A stretch of 64,000 nucleotides of DNA from assembly GCA_003993805.1 (NCBI GenBank), contig RSEF01000001.1:68230124-68294123 (forward strand). Direction: 5' to 3'. Source of the DNA: Himantopus leucocephalus. Taxonomy: Eukaryota; Chordata; Aves; Charadriiformes; Recurvirostridae. Position numbers and translations under genes: made by a program. Positions 21,401-33,024 of the stretch are shown piece after piece. Below the pieces are notes generated by a model that did not search any database, had not been told where the DNA came from, and worked only from the letters and a program-made list of their open reading frames with translations. How positions within the stretch are numbered: the first letter of the stretch is position 1; each line of letters opens with the position of its first letter.

Positions 21401-24400
21401 GAAAATAACAGTTTGAATCACATAATTCCAACTCTTTTCTCCTTCTTTTAGAATGTGAGCTTTCAGCTCAAATTGGAGTTTCCAGCATACTTTACTTTAA
21501 AGAGGTTATTACAGTGAATGTTTTCTATACATTATCATTTGTGTACTGAAAAAGTCAGTTATTATAAGCGATCAACATTAGGATCCTATCCCTGCAATTA
21601 ATTTTTTGTTGGGGTTTTTTTTGTGTATGCGTGTGTTTGGTTAGTTTTTTAATCCAGACTTAAATCCTGTGATCACCACTTCACTAAGTGAGGCTTTCTG
21701 GCTCATTTGTAGATGGAGTTCTTTCCCCAGTTTCCTATTATAGTTTGTTTTCTTGGAATCTCCAATTCCAATCCCTGCTCGCTCTTTTATTTGGTGGAAA
21801 TTGCTGTGGAGCAGTGATAGCTGGAGTACTCCTCTGCGTTTCCCTGCCTGTTAAAGATTGTAACTCTAATTTGCAGCCAGCAACATGGTAGACAGAAAGG
21901 ACAGTTAGCGTTGTGTGTTTCAGTCATGTTAGAAAGGTTACTCCCAGTTATTTTGTTTTCTTTGAACTATTCGTCCTCTCTGATATTACAGTAGGGACAG
22001 ATATTTCTGAAAGGTTTGCAGTGCTACTTTCAAATGGTTAGTTTAATAGCAAATACAGAGTTTTATGTTGTCCTTTAAGTAATACTATAGCTTCCTGTAA
22101 TTTTTCATATTTTTTTTAATTACTCTTAAGGATTCTTTGATTTCATTATGTTATCCTTTAGGTTAATGGTTTATACTAAAAAGTATAGTTTAAAAGCTAT
22201 ATAATCTGTATGAAACATTTGTCAGGGAATCAAATATTTTGAGGAAAAAAGGTGTTGGACAACTAGGAGAGATTAATACTTATAATCCTTAAAAAATATT
22301 TTTTATAAAGTGAGCATTAAAATTTAGTTCTGTTTTATTCATTAAATACAACAAACTTAACAGGGCGAATAGGGCAATTTTTTTTTTTCATGTATTGTGC
22401 AATAACTTAAAATTGTGACTAAAAGTAGAAAGTCACACTTGTAACAGTCAATAATGAAAGAGCTAGGTTTTGTGTCTTCATACATCTTGGAAATCTCTAA
22501 TAATATAAGCATAGATCGGAATAGTCTTGATGTAAGAAGAGTTGTACTTTACCTGTAAATTCAAAATTTTATGGATCGAAATCTCTCCATGCTTCTGGTC
22601 TGCATACCTAACCATTAAAGTGTTTTATCTTCTTTGTATACAGCAGGTCAATATACAGGAAGAAGGGTTACAGAAAACAGAGGTAGTAACAGAAAATGTC
22701 AAAACTGTGGCCAAGGATCCAAGATATGCCAGATATCTAAAAATGGTACAAGTGGTAAGTCAGTTCTCTTATCATTCTTGAGGTACTCTGTTATTTTTAG
22801 GTGGAACGTCACACACCGCTCTAAGTGAACATTAGATGTCTGAAGACATATATTGCATCGGTAATCTTTAAGCTCGGATAACATCACAATATTTCTAGCA
22901 CATCTTCTCTAATAAATGAGTTGATATAATATATTCTCTCAGACAGCTTCAGGCAAGATCTTTCTACAAAATACTGTGAATCTACTTGTGAAATGAAGAT
23001 GTGAAGATGTGTAAATGCAGGGTGATATTAGCTGGAGTCACAGAAGATGCCACTGAAAGTGTAGTTATTCTGGCAGAATTGGTGTCATTCATGATTACAG
23101 TTTCATTTTGCTGTACGGTACCAAGTGCAGCTTTGCTACTGTAGTCCAGAGCAGGAGTATTTGATATTTCTGTAGGGTTCAAAATAGAGATACAAGAATT
23201 GCTTCACTGCTTGGTTCCACTTCGGTTTCCTGTTATTCATGATGCAGGTTTTGTCTGCCTCTTTATCTGTGGGCTGTTCTACAGATAAATAGGAAATAAA
23301 TTAAAGTAATCTCAATATTTACATGAATGAAAACTAATGAAGAGGTGAAAAGGTGAATGGGAGACTCTTGGGGATGTTTTTTAAGAGCTCTTTTTTTTCA
23401 CATCCACAAAATTAATAATGAGATTGGAAACAAAAAAATCTGTATTTTCAAGCTGTCAGTGGAAATTTTCCTCTGAAATATATGTTATAATTCTGGAAAA
23501 TATGACTATGTCATAGTATTAGTAAAATGTTGTTTGTGTTAAAATTAACCTCATGGTTTCACTCCCTCTTCAGAGCAATTATTACAATTAGTGTGCTTGG
23601 CACTTTGAATGATGTTCCAGACCTTGCTTTTCATTTGAATCAGAAACTGGCACTTCATGGGTAGCTTATTACAAACCATTTGGACAACCTAGTGGTGGGG
23701 TAGTAGCAGAGAGTAGAACACTATATTAGTGTATTGTTTTAATGCCAGACTTCAAAGTCGATGTGAAAGTGCTGGATGGTATAATCACTTCAGCTTTTTT
23801 TTTGGTGACTGCAAAAGGAATGAGATCTCACTTTCCACATTTATCCTTTGTACTGGCAGTTCCTGGTGACTCCTCTGCCAGTTGTAAACAGTGTGGTAGG
23901 AAAGTCAAACTAACGTACTACAAATTAATGTGTGTTTTTGTATTTGCCAAACTTGTCTTCTTGTCCAGTCAAGTATTTCAGTTAGTGTCATTTATTTGCC
24001 CAAATTAAGTTTCTAGCTGAAGATTTGTTTGAAGCGATCATTTATTTATTACTCACGATATTTGTAGTGTTTAAGAATTAGCACCGTAAAGAGATACTTT
24101 TTTCACTAAAGATAGCTGTTCTATGAACTAGTAACAAACTCATTTCAATGCAGTGCAGTTGATCATACTAAATTAATAATTTTTAAAATATACAACAGTA
24201 ACATTCAAGCAAACCTTACAAAAGCAATATCATATTTGCTACAATAAATGTTCAGAACACTTCTATTGACAGCGTGAGAGGAGCAGTCTACGATTTCAGA
24301 TAAACTTCATGTTTAAAGTACAAAAACTCTTACTTGATTCTAAACGCTAACCGTGACTGCATAGACGCCAAGATACTGACTGGCCTGATACAGTTTGATC

Positions 24401-27400
24401 CTTGCTTTAAAGGACTGAAATAAAAACCAAACATGGAGAGCACACTGCTCTTAAGGAGTTGCCTGCACTGGTGGTATGTGACCTCTTTCTGCACTGTGGA
24501 GAACCAAAACCTATTTTGCACCAGGATTGCTGCTTGAACTGTGGCTTCTCCGGGAACTGCATGCTTCCTGAGCTGCAGGACACAGCTGGGAGTAGGGCTG
24601 GGGTATGCTGTGTTGAATGTGTAGTGTTTTAGATTATTTCAAATCTTAACTGGGCAGAGACAAATGCTATGGAAATTTAGTATTGGCTTCTATGTTAGAA
24701 AGGTACACCTGTGCCATTTCAGTGGACCTGTTTGCTCAGTGTACTTACTGTTTAGATTTAAAATAGTTGTCTCTTTTATTTTAGTAAGATTTAGGGTCTC
24801 AGCAGTATCAGGCTCTGATTTTACAGATTAAAACTTACGAAGGTATGAAAGATAAAGTAATTGTAATGCCCTAATTGTATTATAAACAGTTATAGGTACA
24901 ATATTACTTCTTGTCCTTCCGGGAAAATGTACACTGTTAATGGGCATTTGATTAGACTTAAGATTAGTTTTGTAAATCTATGATATATGCGGGTACTGAG
25001 AGGTTTTTTTCTTATATATTTTGATGCATACAGCTTTGGAATAAAACATTTCTCCAGGTGTGAACATAAAAACATAACAGTTTCCAATCCGTTCTCTGAA
25101 GTTCATATCCCAAGCTCCGTTTCATTGAGAGCAAATACGAATTCTGCTTTGCCTAATCTGACTCAGTCTGGTTTTCACATGGTTTGAATTGATGCATAAA
25201 CACTTCGTCAGTGACTTCTAAGATAGGGAAAGGAACCCTAAAAGCAGTGAAGCAAGGAAAAAAAATTAGGTAGTATGAGACGGTGTATAGACTCACAATC
25301 CCTGGTGTCCAAATCTGTAATAGAATAAGTGAATATTTGAAACCGTCGTGAAATACTCAAATGCTTTCCCCTTTGTAATGTACATTAGTTGTTAATTACT
25401 CAGAAATTCTTTATTTCAGGCTAATACCTCACAACTATTTGAGTCACATTTTTGGCAATATGCTTAGTAGATTGCTAAAACTATGTACCTGTCTGTGTGC
25501 TATTCCGGAATCTTCAAGCAAAAGTCTTGATTGTGATTCTTACGGTGAAACTGTGCAAGGAAAACACAGTAAGACGGCTACCTTAGTTCTCAGTTTGCCA
25601 GGTTAGCCGCTGCAACTGTCAGTAGTACCACATGCTTTTCTGGAACATTAATCGTGGCTGCCCTTTATTTTATCACTATTTTACTTACTTTGGACAACAG
25701 ATGTTTGTCCCGTGCCAAAAGAATCCTACAGTACTTTTAGTTTAGGTTGTGAGGCCTCTCCTGACTTTTCTAAACCACCAGTAGCTTTGTCCCTTGGAAA
25801 TCACAAATTTTATATTTTTTTTCCCCTCCTTTCTTGGCATGCAGTGGCCCAGGTGGTGTTTCTGATGGTTTACACCAGGGGATGGCAAAGCAACAAGTTG
25901 TCTTTGAGCAACTCTAGTGGAAACACAGGAGCAGTTTGTTGGAATGTATCTTGTAAGACGACGTGGGTCAAAGTGTTCTTGGGTATGCAGTCCAAGATGA
26001 GGGGATATTTAGGTGTTGCTGAATAAAATAAAGTGCAGAAGCTGTGGAAGGACTTGCAGTGAAAGGAAGGAATTTTTTTTAACACGCACATAGTTGGCTA
26101 AAATCTGTCCCCAAGTCATAGAAAATTCAAGCCTGACTGTACAAGCACTTGTATTCAGAGGAATCCCTCTTAAATTGTGCTTCTGTTCTCATGTCCCATT
26201 TGCCTTTTTCTGCATGCTTTTTAAAGACTTTACCAATTTTTAGCACTGCCTTAAGGTATCTTTCCAGAGCTGTAGCAGATGCACTTTCCTGGTTTTCCTC
26301 CCTCTTTGGCTGTACCTTCAGCATGGCCGAGTCGTCTTCATCTCTTTAGGACAATTGTTCTCTGCTGTCTTTGTGCTTTCTTCACATTCTCATACGCACA
26401 CATAACTTCAGCTTCCTGGTTTTGTCTGCATGAATTGCAAATATATCTGTCCATTCCCGATTCTCACCCTGCAACTCTCTCTAGGTGTTTTGCCATAAAT
26501 ATAAGAAGGATTAAAAAGGCCTTTGATCTTAGATATTTTTCGCTTCTAGGTTCATGCTGATGGCAACTGAGATTATCATTCCATGCTTTTGTTGAATAAG
26601 TGACATGCATAAATTTGTACGAAAGTGTAGCCTAAAAGAACCTGTGGAATTTAGTTCACCTGTTTGTGTCCAGTAGTTTCATGTGATTCTTCCTCCTCCT
26701 ACGCAGGGTGTTCCTGTAATGGCAATACGAAACAAAATGATTTCTGAAGGGCTAAATCCAGATCTTCTCGAGTAAGTAATTTATAACTTTCAGTAGGACT
26801 GGAATTCAACCACGTGTATAAAAAACTTGGGAAAAAGTGTGCTTAGAAAAGCTTGTTTATGGTATCATGAATCTAAATTATCAGCATTAAAACAGATTTT
26901 GAAGTGTTCCATAAAAGGCATTTTTAGCATTTTATAGGTCTGAAGAGGGCCATGGGTACCAAAGGAGGAGGGGATGCAATCTCGAGTATGAGCTGTCTTT
27001 GCAGTATTGTCTAGTCTGAGGCAAGGCCCAGGTAATACAGAGACCGGAATATAAATGGGTAGGTACTGCACCTTCCCAAACAGAAAGTTGCAGGACTTTA
27101 CCATTGAGACGTGAGAGGAAATGGGAGGACTTCTTCCAAGCCAAGCAGAGATGGTGCAGTTCAAGGAAAAGGATATAGCAATGACAAGGAAACATTTGAC
27201 AATGTGTGTTTAGCAATGAGGAATCAAGTAATACATCAGTAGCCATTTTCACTGTGCTGTTTAGAGTATGAGGTTTTTCCCAGATATTTTCTTTCAAGAC
27301 TTCAATAACAAAATGTCATCGTTGTCGAGTAATAAGAACAAACTATTTTATTTTGCTGGATGCATGAGGGACAACACAGTAGTTTCCACATTCCCTCAGC

Positions 27401-30215
27401 AGAGTGTACAATTTGACTTCAACATTGACAGTGTCAGCAGTTCGAAATTGTGACTGTTGATTGAGCTAACCCGATGTGAAGACTACTAAGAATAGATATA
27501 CATTTTTTAAGCTACTTGTCTGACCATAAGCATGAATTTTAGGCTTAATTTACATTTGACTTGTAATTTAGTTTTACTGTACTATTTCACGGAATTTGTT
27601 AAACTGATGAAAATATTAACTTTCATTATAGCCACTAAACTGTTTGAAACACTTTTGCACTCTCCTTAGAAACTGTCAAAGTATTAGAAAGTCTGCTTCT
27701 CCTTTCCAGTGAAGTCTTTTTACATTTTGGAAAGGCTTATTCTGAAACTAGCAACTTGTTTAATAAAATATACTTAATAAAAAAATACAGGAAAATAGAA
27801 GTATGGTCATATGTTGAGTCACTTTATCTCCCAGCTACTTCCTGGTGTCAAAATATGCCTAAAGTAGTAATTCCTCATTTTATATTTTTACTGATCAAAT
27901 GAGAAGAAAATGAACACAAGGAAGAACCTGTGTAAGTCTGAGACAGGGTTATCAAACATGGTTTTACTGTATTTATGTTAAATGTGTTTTATTTTTTACT
28001 CTGCCATTCTGGTCCATACCTTTTTGTAAATGCTGCTATTTCTTCATGTTTGGATGGATTTTTGTAGTAGACAAAAATAAGATAATAGGTTAAAATTTCA
28101 AAAGCTTTTTTAAAAAAAATACCTGCTTTTGGATTGTCTGTTTTGGGTTAAGACAGAAATGTTATTACTGTGGATTGGGGCTCACAGAATATGTCTGGGA
28201 TTCGGTCTCAAAGTCCATCTTCAAAGATTCTGTGCAATAGTAATGCTGAGGTAGATTTTCTTTAAAATGTTATTGGTTTGAAAACTGTATAGCAAATCTG
28301 CCTGGTTAATTAAAGCTAATTATTTGGCAAGGTGCATAATGCATAATATTTAAAGGAGTCAAGGGTGATGCTTCTTTTAATTTTCTTGCTTTCTTGTCTC
28401 AATATCATAGACTTTTTTTTATATATATGTATCTTACCACTGACACCACATTGCTTGTGTCTTCAGGTTCCTTAGGCCTGCTCACTCAGTTCCAGTGAAA
28501 ATTAGGAAAATGTACATATTGCTGTATGCTCAGTCACTTACTGCAGACTCTCCCAGCTGCTTGCCAGTGACTGAGCGTGTTTTTTTGGTGGCTGCAGAGA
28601 TGCTAATTCTTATAATATGGAGTTGTTCATACGCTCTTCCTTCGGCTGTTTTACTTCTACTTTTGTTATTGCTCCTTTCTCAACTTTTTACAGAATTTGA
28701 AAACTGCCTATTCTATCAAGCTCCCAATTTATCTGTTTTTAACTTCTGTTTCTTATCTTTCCTCTCTTGCCTGTCTACTATTCCAGGAGAGTTTGTCCTG
28801 CCCTCACGAACTAAAGGAATTCATTGCCATCTTCCTCTCCTTACTAGAGGAGAGTTTTTGCACTGGTCTCTCTAGGTCACGTGTCTCTGCACGGCTTTTC
28901 TGTTTTGTCATTACCACAGCAACAAGGAATAATATTGTGAAGTGGTATTTGCATGAGAAAGCAAACGCTTTCTTAATTTATTTTGGAGGTGTGCAGGGGG
29001 GAGGGAGAAGGCTCTCTTACAGTTCTTTAATGCACTTCTCATTTTTGCACCCAAAATGGTTGGAAACACTTTAAAGGTACCTCGGGGATTTGCAACAGAG
29101 AAATTATAATAAACAGAGTTAAAGTTGGAAAAGAAATTCTGCAGCATGAGACACAGGGGTAGCCCGAAGATAAATAACAGCGGGACAAATAATACAATTG
29201 TCGGCCTAGTTGAAAATGTAATATTTTATCAAAGAGAGCAGTTAACTATCATACGGAGAGCTAGTTTCTGTGAAGATTCTTCCCCTTCCCCAAGTGTAAT
29301 TGCGTGTGAATTTTCTACCTTGCTTTCAGAATTTAGCAGGCTCAGTCTTGCTTGAATTGTCAAACTCATTACGTACTTAGGAGGGAGACTCCAGGGAGAG
29401 CCAGCATCTTCAGTCAGTAGTGTTAGCCTTTAGATGGCTTGCTTCTCTGCCCTTCGTTCCCAGTAGATTCCCTGAGCAAATGTTTTGACACGCTGTTAAG
29501 ATCCATCTTAAATATTCTCTTCAAAACTAAATACAAGAGATCTGATCATTTATAGTCAATAAAAATCCCATGCTGCTCTTGCATGTCAAATTTAACCTAG
29601 TGTTCTAGCCAAATTCCACTCTGAGTAATTCTTTTTTGCTTCTCTAAATTATCCCTGCAGTTTTAGTTGGATACAATATTGTTCATTTCCTGTCTTATTT
29701 TTTTCATGTACTATTTACACTGCTTAATGGTGTACAGCGTGTTCCTTTCAGCCCTAGTACCTCTGAAGATTGAAAAAAAAAATATTGAATTAATCAGTAT
29801 TGCCTGCTTTCAACTCTCTCTACAAGTGTTTGCCACTTCGTAGTGATCTGTCATTGTTTCCTATAACCTCAAAGTTGTGCATTCAAACTGATGTCTAGAG
29901 AGTTTTGATGTGCAGTGACTTAACATTTTCTCGTCTTTATCTTTCAGTTGTAAGTGAAGCAATACCAATAAGGTGTGAGTTCGTAAATCATAAACAGTTG
30001 ATGTGTTAAAAGTTGTGGCTACAAAGTGCATGCAATTGTGGTGAAAGGACACGAGCATTACATGCTACGTTGCTTGTGTTCTCAGCCACCTTCCAGGATT
30101 TACAACATAAAATGTTTCTGTTGCCTGCAGGACCCCAGATGCCCCTGTGCCTGCCTGGGGAGATGATGGGAAAGCAGAAGACAGTTCTGATAGTGAATCT
30201 TCATTTAGTGACTAA
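15384..30215 (+). CDS. WASHC3: WASHC3 (CCDC53), WASH complex subunit 3, complete
   Basis: Seven coding exons join in phase with GT-AG introns: 15384-15434, 17099-17197, 19507-19572, 20974-21102, 22644-22754, 26707-26771 and 30131-30215. They total 606 nt, 201 residues plus stop; the human protein has about 194. The product is a small helical subunit of the WASH regulatory complex (with WASHC1, WASHC2, WASHC4 and WASHC5), which drives Arp2/3 actin branching on endosomes for retromer-linked sorting. The N-terminal half (VPAIQQKRTVAFLNQFVVHT) and the segment RIQQIETTLNILDAKL look helical/coiled-coil. A less conserved linker follows, then the family signature DPRYARYLKMVQVGVP...KMISEG. The tail is acidic and serine-rich (SSDSESSFSD). 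The start is the ATG in the CpG island giving MDEDGLPIVGSGIDLTK, matching the family N terminus. Confidence 0.97.
17099..17197 (+). CDS. WASHC3: WASHC3 coding exon 2
   Basis: The acceptor is AATGCAG and the donor GTATTT. It carries 33 codons: VPAIQQKRTVAFLNQFVVHT, then VQFLNRFSTVCEE. This is nearly identical to other vertebrates as I recall them, and is the most conserved block of the protein. Confidence 0.97.
18459..18522 (+). repeat. Imperfect hairpin / inverted repeat in WASHC3 intron 2
   Basis: Arms 18462-18475 (AGCCAAGAAATTTA) and 18504-18517 are perfect reverse complements. Pairing resumes inward after a small internal loop (TTAGGA with TCCTTAA, one bulged T) around a nine-base loop, CTGACACCA. 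It also extends outward by three pairs after a two-base bulge. This gives a stem of about 23-25 bp, the size of a microRNA precursor or a very short MITE. Nothing shows it is expressed. Confidence 0.6.
19507..19572 (+). CDS. WASHC3: WASHC3 coding exon 3
   Basis: The acceptor is TTCTAG and the donor GTATGC. It has 22 codons, KLSALSLRIQQIETTLNI then LDAK. Leu/Ile residues spaced in heptad fashion make this the predicted coiled-coil helix. Confidence 0.96.
20974..21102 (+). CDS. WASHC3: WASHC3 coding exon 4 (linker)
   Basis: The acceptor is ACGTTCAG and the donor GTAAGT. It has 43 codons, beginning LSSIPGLEDV and continuing into a Ser/Thr/Gln-rich variable linker (SVTNGPVAQATTDQQTAVSP). Low conservation in the linker is normal for the family. 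Confidence 0.95.
22644..22754 (+). CDS. WASHC3: WASHC3 coding exon 5 with NAGNAG acceptor
   Basis: Tandem acceptors CAGCAG sit at 22641-22646. Use of the first gives an extra Gln before VNIQEEGLQK; use of the second starts with Val at 22647. Both keep frame. The exon ends DPRYARYLKMVQV, the conserved C-terminal signature, before donor GTAAGT. Confidence 0.95.
26707..26771 (+). CDS. WASHC3: WASHC3 coding exon 6
   Basis: The acceptor is CTACGCAG. The exon encodes GVPVMAIRNKMISEGLNPDL then L and the first two bases of a Glu codon, before donor GTAAGT at 26772. It completes the Lys-Met...Glu-Gly motif that continues from exon 5. Confidence 0.96.
30131..30215 (+). CDS. WASHC3: WASHC3 coding exon 7 and stop
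   Basis: The acceptor is TTGCCTGCAG. The first G completes the Glu codon, then TPDAPVPAWGDDGKAEDSSD and SESSFSD with TAA at 30213-30215. The acidic serine cluster looks like a CK2-type phosphorylation substrate. A different frame is open across this exon but does not match the protein. Confidence 0.96.
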
Positions 30216-31905
30216 AGAGACTGATTTCAGCCTTTGGAAACCTCTTTTAAGTGCTAACTTGTTTGGAGCTTTAGCAGACAGTGGTTTTGCATGGGGTCAC
30301 ATGAGTGATGTGGTTTGTCCGACAGCATTTTTAAGAACTAAGATCCTCCATGTTCTCTCCCAGAAAGTTTGAACAAGCAGCGTGTTTCAACCTGAACCTT
30401 TCCACCATGAAAATTAATTGTGAGATCCTTGCAGTTTTTGTGCTGCATCATTTCAGATGCCTTTCTGATTCTCTGAAATTAGTTTGTAAAACTCGAAAAA
30501 TTCCACGGCTCTAAACCTCCAGATCTCTAAGACGGCATTCTTATCCATTATTGGATTTTCTATGTAACACTTTTAACTTAAGTTGCCTTCTTTCTGTCCC
30601 ATAACATAAGTAAAGTAACTTTTCAAAATGAAATTGCTTTAATTGTAATCTGATGAACAGTATTTTTTTCTAGTATACTATATCCTGAAGTGGCGCAACA
30701 AGAATTACACAGAAGTCAACTGTCTTGTGGTGATTGCAAATTAGTGATGCTCTGTTTTGAGAGAAACTAAAATGCAAGTGAAAAATATATTAAAACCCAA
30801 TATGAATCTGTTTTCAAAGTATATACTGCTATTTCACATTACAGTCTCTATGAAGTTGTTAATGAAATTCCTGCTCTGTAGAAGAGTTGATGTATCAAAT
30901 TCGGGTTACAGAGGTGTAGAAAGCTACAAACATTGAAAATGACACAGTGAAAGAAGCAAGTGACTGGGAGATTATTAATGGAGTACCAGATGCTCATTAC
31001 TTGTTCACTGTCACATGGGTCAGGAGAAACGACTGTCTGACTGCTGTTGGGCTTATTCAAAAGGAGCTGTGGCTGAGCGGTTTGGAGTTTGCACCTCCAA
31101 ATCGGTGCCCTTGCTGATAATTTCAGCAAAGAAGCCAAAATTGAGTTTGTATGATGATAAAACTGCCTTGCTACCTCGTGAGGTGTGCATAGGGGAGCAA
31201 TATGAGGAAATCCACTTGGAGCCTAACTGGCCCTGAAGACTTCCCTCCAAAGTGCTTAATCTACTGCATGAGTCAAAAATGATGTTTCATTAAAGAATCT
31301 TCTTTAATGTAATTTGTTCCACATGAAATTCTTCACAATCTATTTGAATTCCCCAGATGATTGTGTTTATGCCAAATGCTGTGGGCCAGGCAATCATTTA
31401 CCTTCTGGTATTTCACATTCTTCCTGAGACCAAGACTTAAGACTGAAGCTCTAAGTGTATGAATTTGTTAGCTTTTATGACCAAGTCATTATCTTCTCTC
31501 TTAGTTATTTATGCCACTTCAGTAGGTTAGCTGCTTTTTTTTTTCTGTAACTTAAGCATGGCTCCCATTTGAGTCTAGCAGACATAGCTAAGCTCTTCAT
31601 AACCTGTAAATCCGAGTAATACCTGAATCCCTGTGAAAGCATAGGTGCACTAGCAAATGTCTAGCAATGGCATTTCAATGATGAGTTAATCATTATTGAA
31701 CACTTAAACAGAAATATTCCGTAGTTAACAGTTGGTAAAACTCAACAAATATTAACATATTAGCAATAAATATTTCAAAAGTAAATGTTAGAGTGTTATT
31801 TCAGAAAGCATATATTAAAACACTAGTGACTTTTTGAAATTTATATTTGAAGACTCATTGAAGCAATCTATCTAATTAAAGCTATGTTTTGTAAACCAAA
31901 GTTGT
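30216..31905 (+). terminator. WASHC3: WASHC3 3' UTR and candidate poly(A) signals
   Basis: No coding sequence follows the stop codon. Candidate signals are ATTAAA at 30789 and 31289, AATAAA at 31765-31770, and ATTAAA at 31875-31880. The last is followed by the best downstream GU/U-rich element (GTTGTGGTTCTATTTTATTC). The end of the transcript is therefore inferred at about 31,790 or 31,900. Confidence 0.4.
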
Positions 31906-32579
31906 GGTTCTATTTTATTCCCATATGTTGTTTTAAACACGATGGAAATTCTTCTGGAGTCTCTGTAATACACGTTTCTCCAAAACTGGTTATGCTGAAG
32001 TTGCATCAATCTGCTAGCTGAAAGGGAGAGTTTTGAAAATAGGGAATTGAGAGTTTCACCTAAGCCACGTTAGCACTCTGACTGGAGGAGAACTGAACAT
32101 CCCATAGCTGCTATTCTAACAAGAAAATTTAAGGAAGACCGAAATTAATGAGAACTGTATGTTCGATGCTCTTGAACTGATACTAACCTATGTAAGGAAG
32201 TAGCATGACTTAAAGAGTTGACTGGAGACATAGTAGTTAATTATTTTTCAAAAGAAATAAACAAGTTTACCAAAACACATTTAAGAAGGTACGACTTGCA
32301 TTGTTTTTCATTTTGAAGAAGCTGTTTGTGTAAAATAATTTTAGTCTGAAGAAACTAAAATCGATTGTCTTTGACACCACTACAGATGTATTTTTATGTG
32401 AAATGAAAAAGAAACCTCTAGACTACTGTCACTTGTTATAATAAGGGATAATTAATTGGTAATTACATACGCAGATGTCACAGAGCAATTTCATTAGTAA
32501 GCATGCTGCATGTAATTGCTGGAGACTTAGGGGTTTTTTTTCAGGGTAGCTGTTTATTTGGAATAGTGCAATCTTGGTA

Positions 32580-33014
32580 GGCTTGCAGAAATGTTAAGAA
32601 ACTGAGGCTGAGAGAGTTTGGGTTGTTCAGTCTGGAGAAAAGAGGACTCTGGGGAGACTTTATAGCAGCTTTCCAGTATCTGACAGGCACCTACAAAAAA
32701 GCTGGAGAGGGACTTTTTACAAGGGCATGTAGTGATAGGACGAGGGGGAATGGCTTCAAACTGGAAGAGGGTAGATTTAGAATAGAATAGAATAGAATTA
32801 AGAAGAAATTTTCCACTCTGAGGGTGGTAAGGCACTGGAACAAAGTGTCCTGGGAAGTTGTGGATGCCCTGTCCCTGGAGAGGTTCAAGGCCAGGCTGGG
32901 TGGGGCTTTGAGCAACCTGGTCTAGTGGGAGGTGTCCCTGCCCATGGCAGGGGGGTTGGAACTAGGTGATCTTTAAGGTCCCTTCCAACCTAAACCATTC
33001 TATGATTTCTATGA
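32580..33014 (+). mobile_element. CR1 LINE 3' fragment, sense
   Basis: It runs from CTGAGGCTGAGAGAG-like CR1 sequence through ACTTTTTACAAGGGCATGTA and GATGCCCTGTCCCTGGAGAGG to GGTCCCTTCCAACCTAAACC and ATTCTATGATTTCTATG, the typical CR1 3' end. It is heavily 5'-truncated and non-coding in effect. Seven-base flanks AATCTTG occur at 32570-32576 and 33017-33023 and might be a target-site duplication, though CR1 usually leaves none clear. Confidence 0.96.
32778..32799 (+). repeat. (TAGAA)n microsatellite inside the CR1 fragment
   Basis: Four TAGAA units replace the usual CR1 stretch GATTTAGATTAGATATTAGG. The array probably arose after insertion from the A/T-rich seed already present in CR1. Confidence 0.85.
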
Positions 33015-33024
33015 AAAATCTTGT

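Larger units (their letters stand above)
15435..30130 (+). other. WASHC3: WASHC3 introns 1-6
   Basis: The six introns are 1.7, 2.3, 1.4, 1.5, 4.0 and 3.4 kb, all GT-AG. They are mostly AT-rich unique sequence. Specific contents are a TA/TG-rich tract near 16,910-16,960, a long imperfect hairpin in intron 2 (18459-18522) and an A-rich patch near 20,217-20,260. I see no CR1 copy, no tRNA and no clear nested gene. The frames of up to about 126 codons in introns 5 and 6 resemble nothing I know. Confidence 0.8.

Noticed and set aside
30013..30372. 119-codon plus-strand frame over WASHC3 exon 7
   Set aside because: It is in a different frame from the conserved exon, which uses TPDAPVP...SSFSD.
31060..31110. 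tRNA-like start with an A-box-like TGGCTGAGCGGTT
   Set aside because: No B box (GGTTCRANTCC) follows, and I could not fold acceptor or T arms, so it is a chance match.
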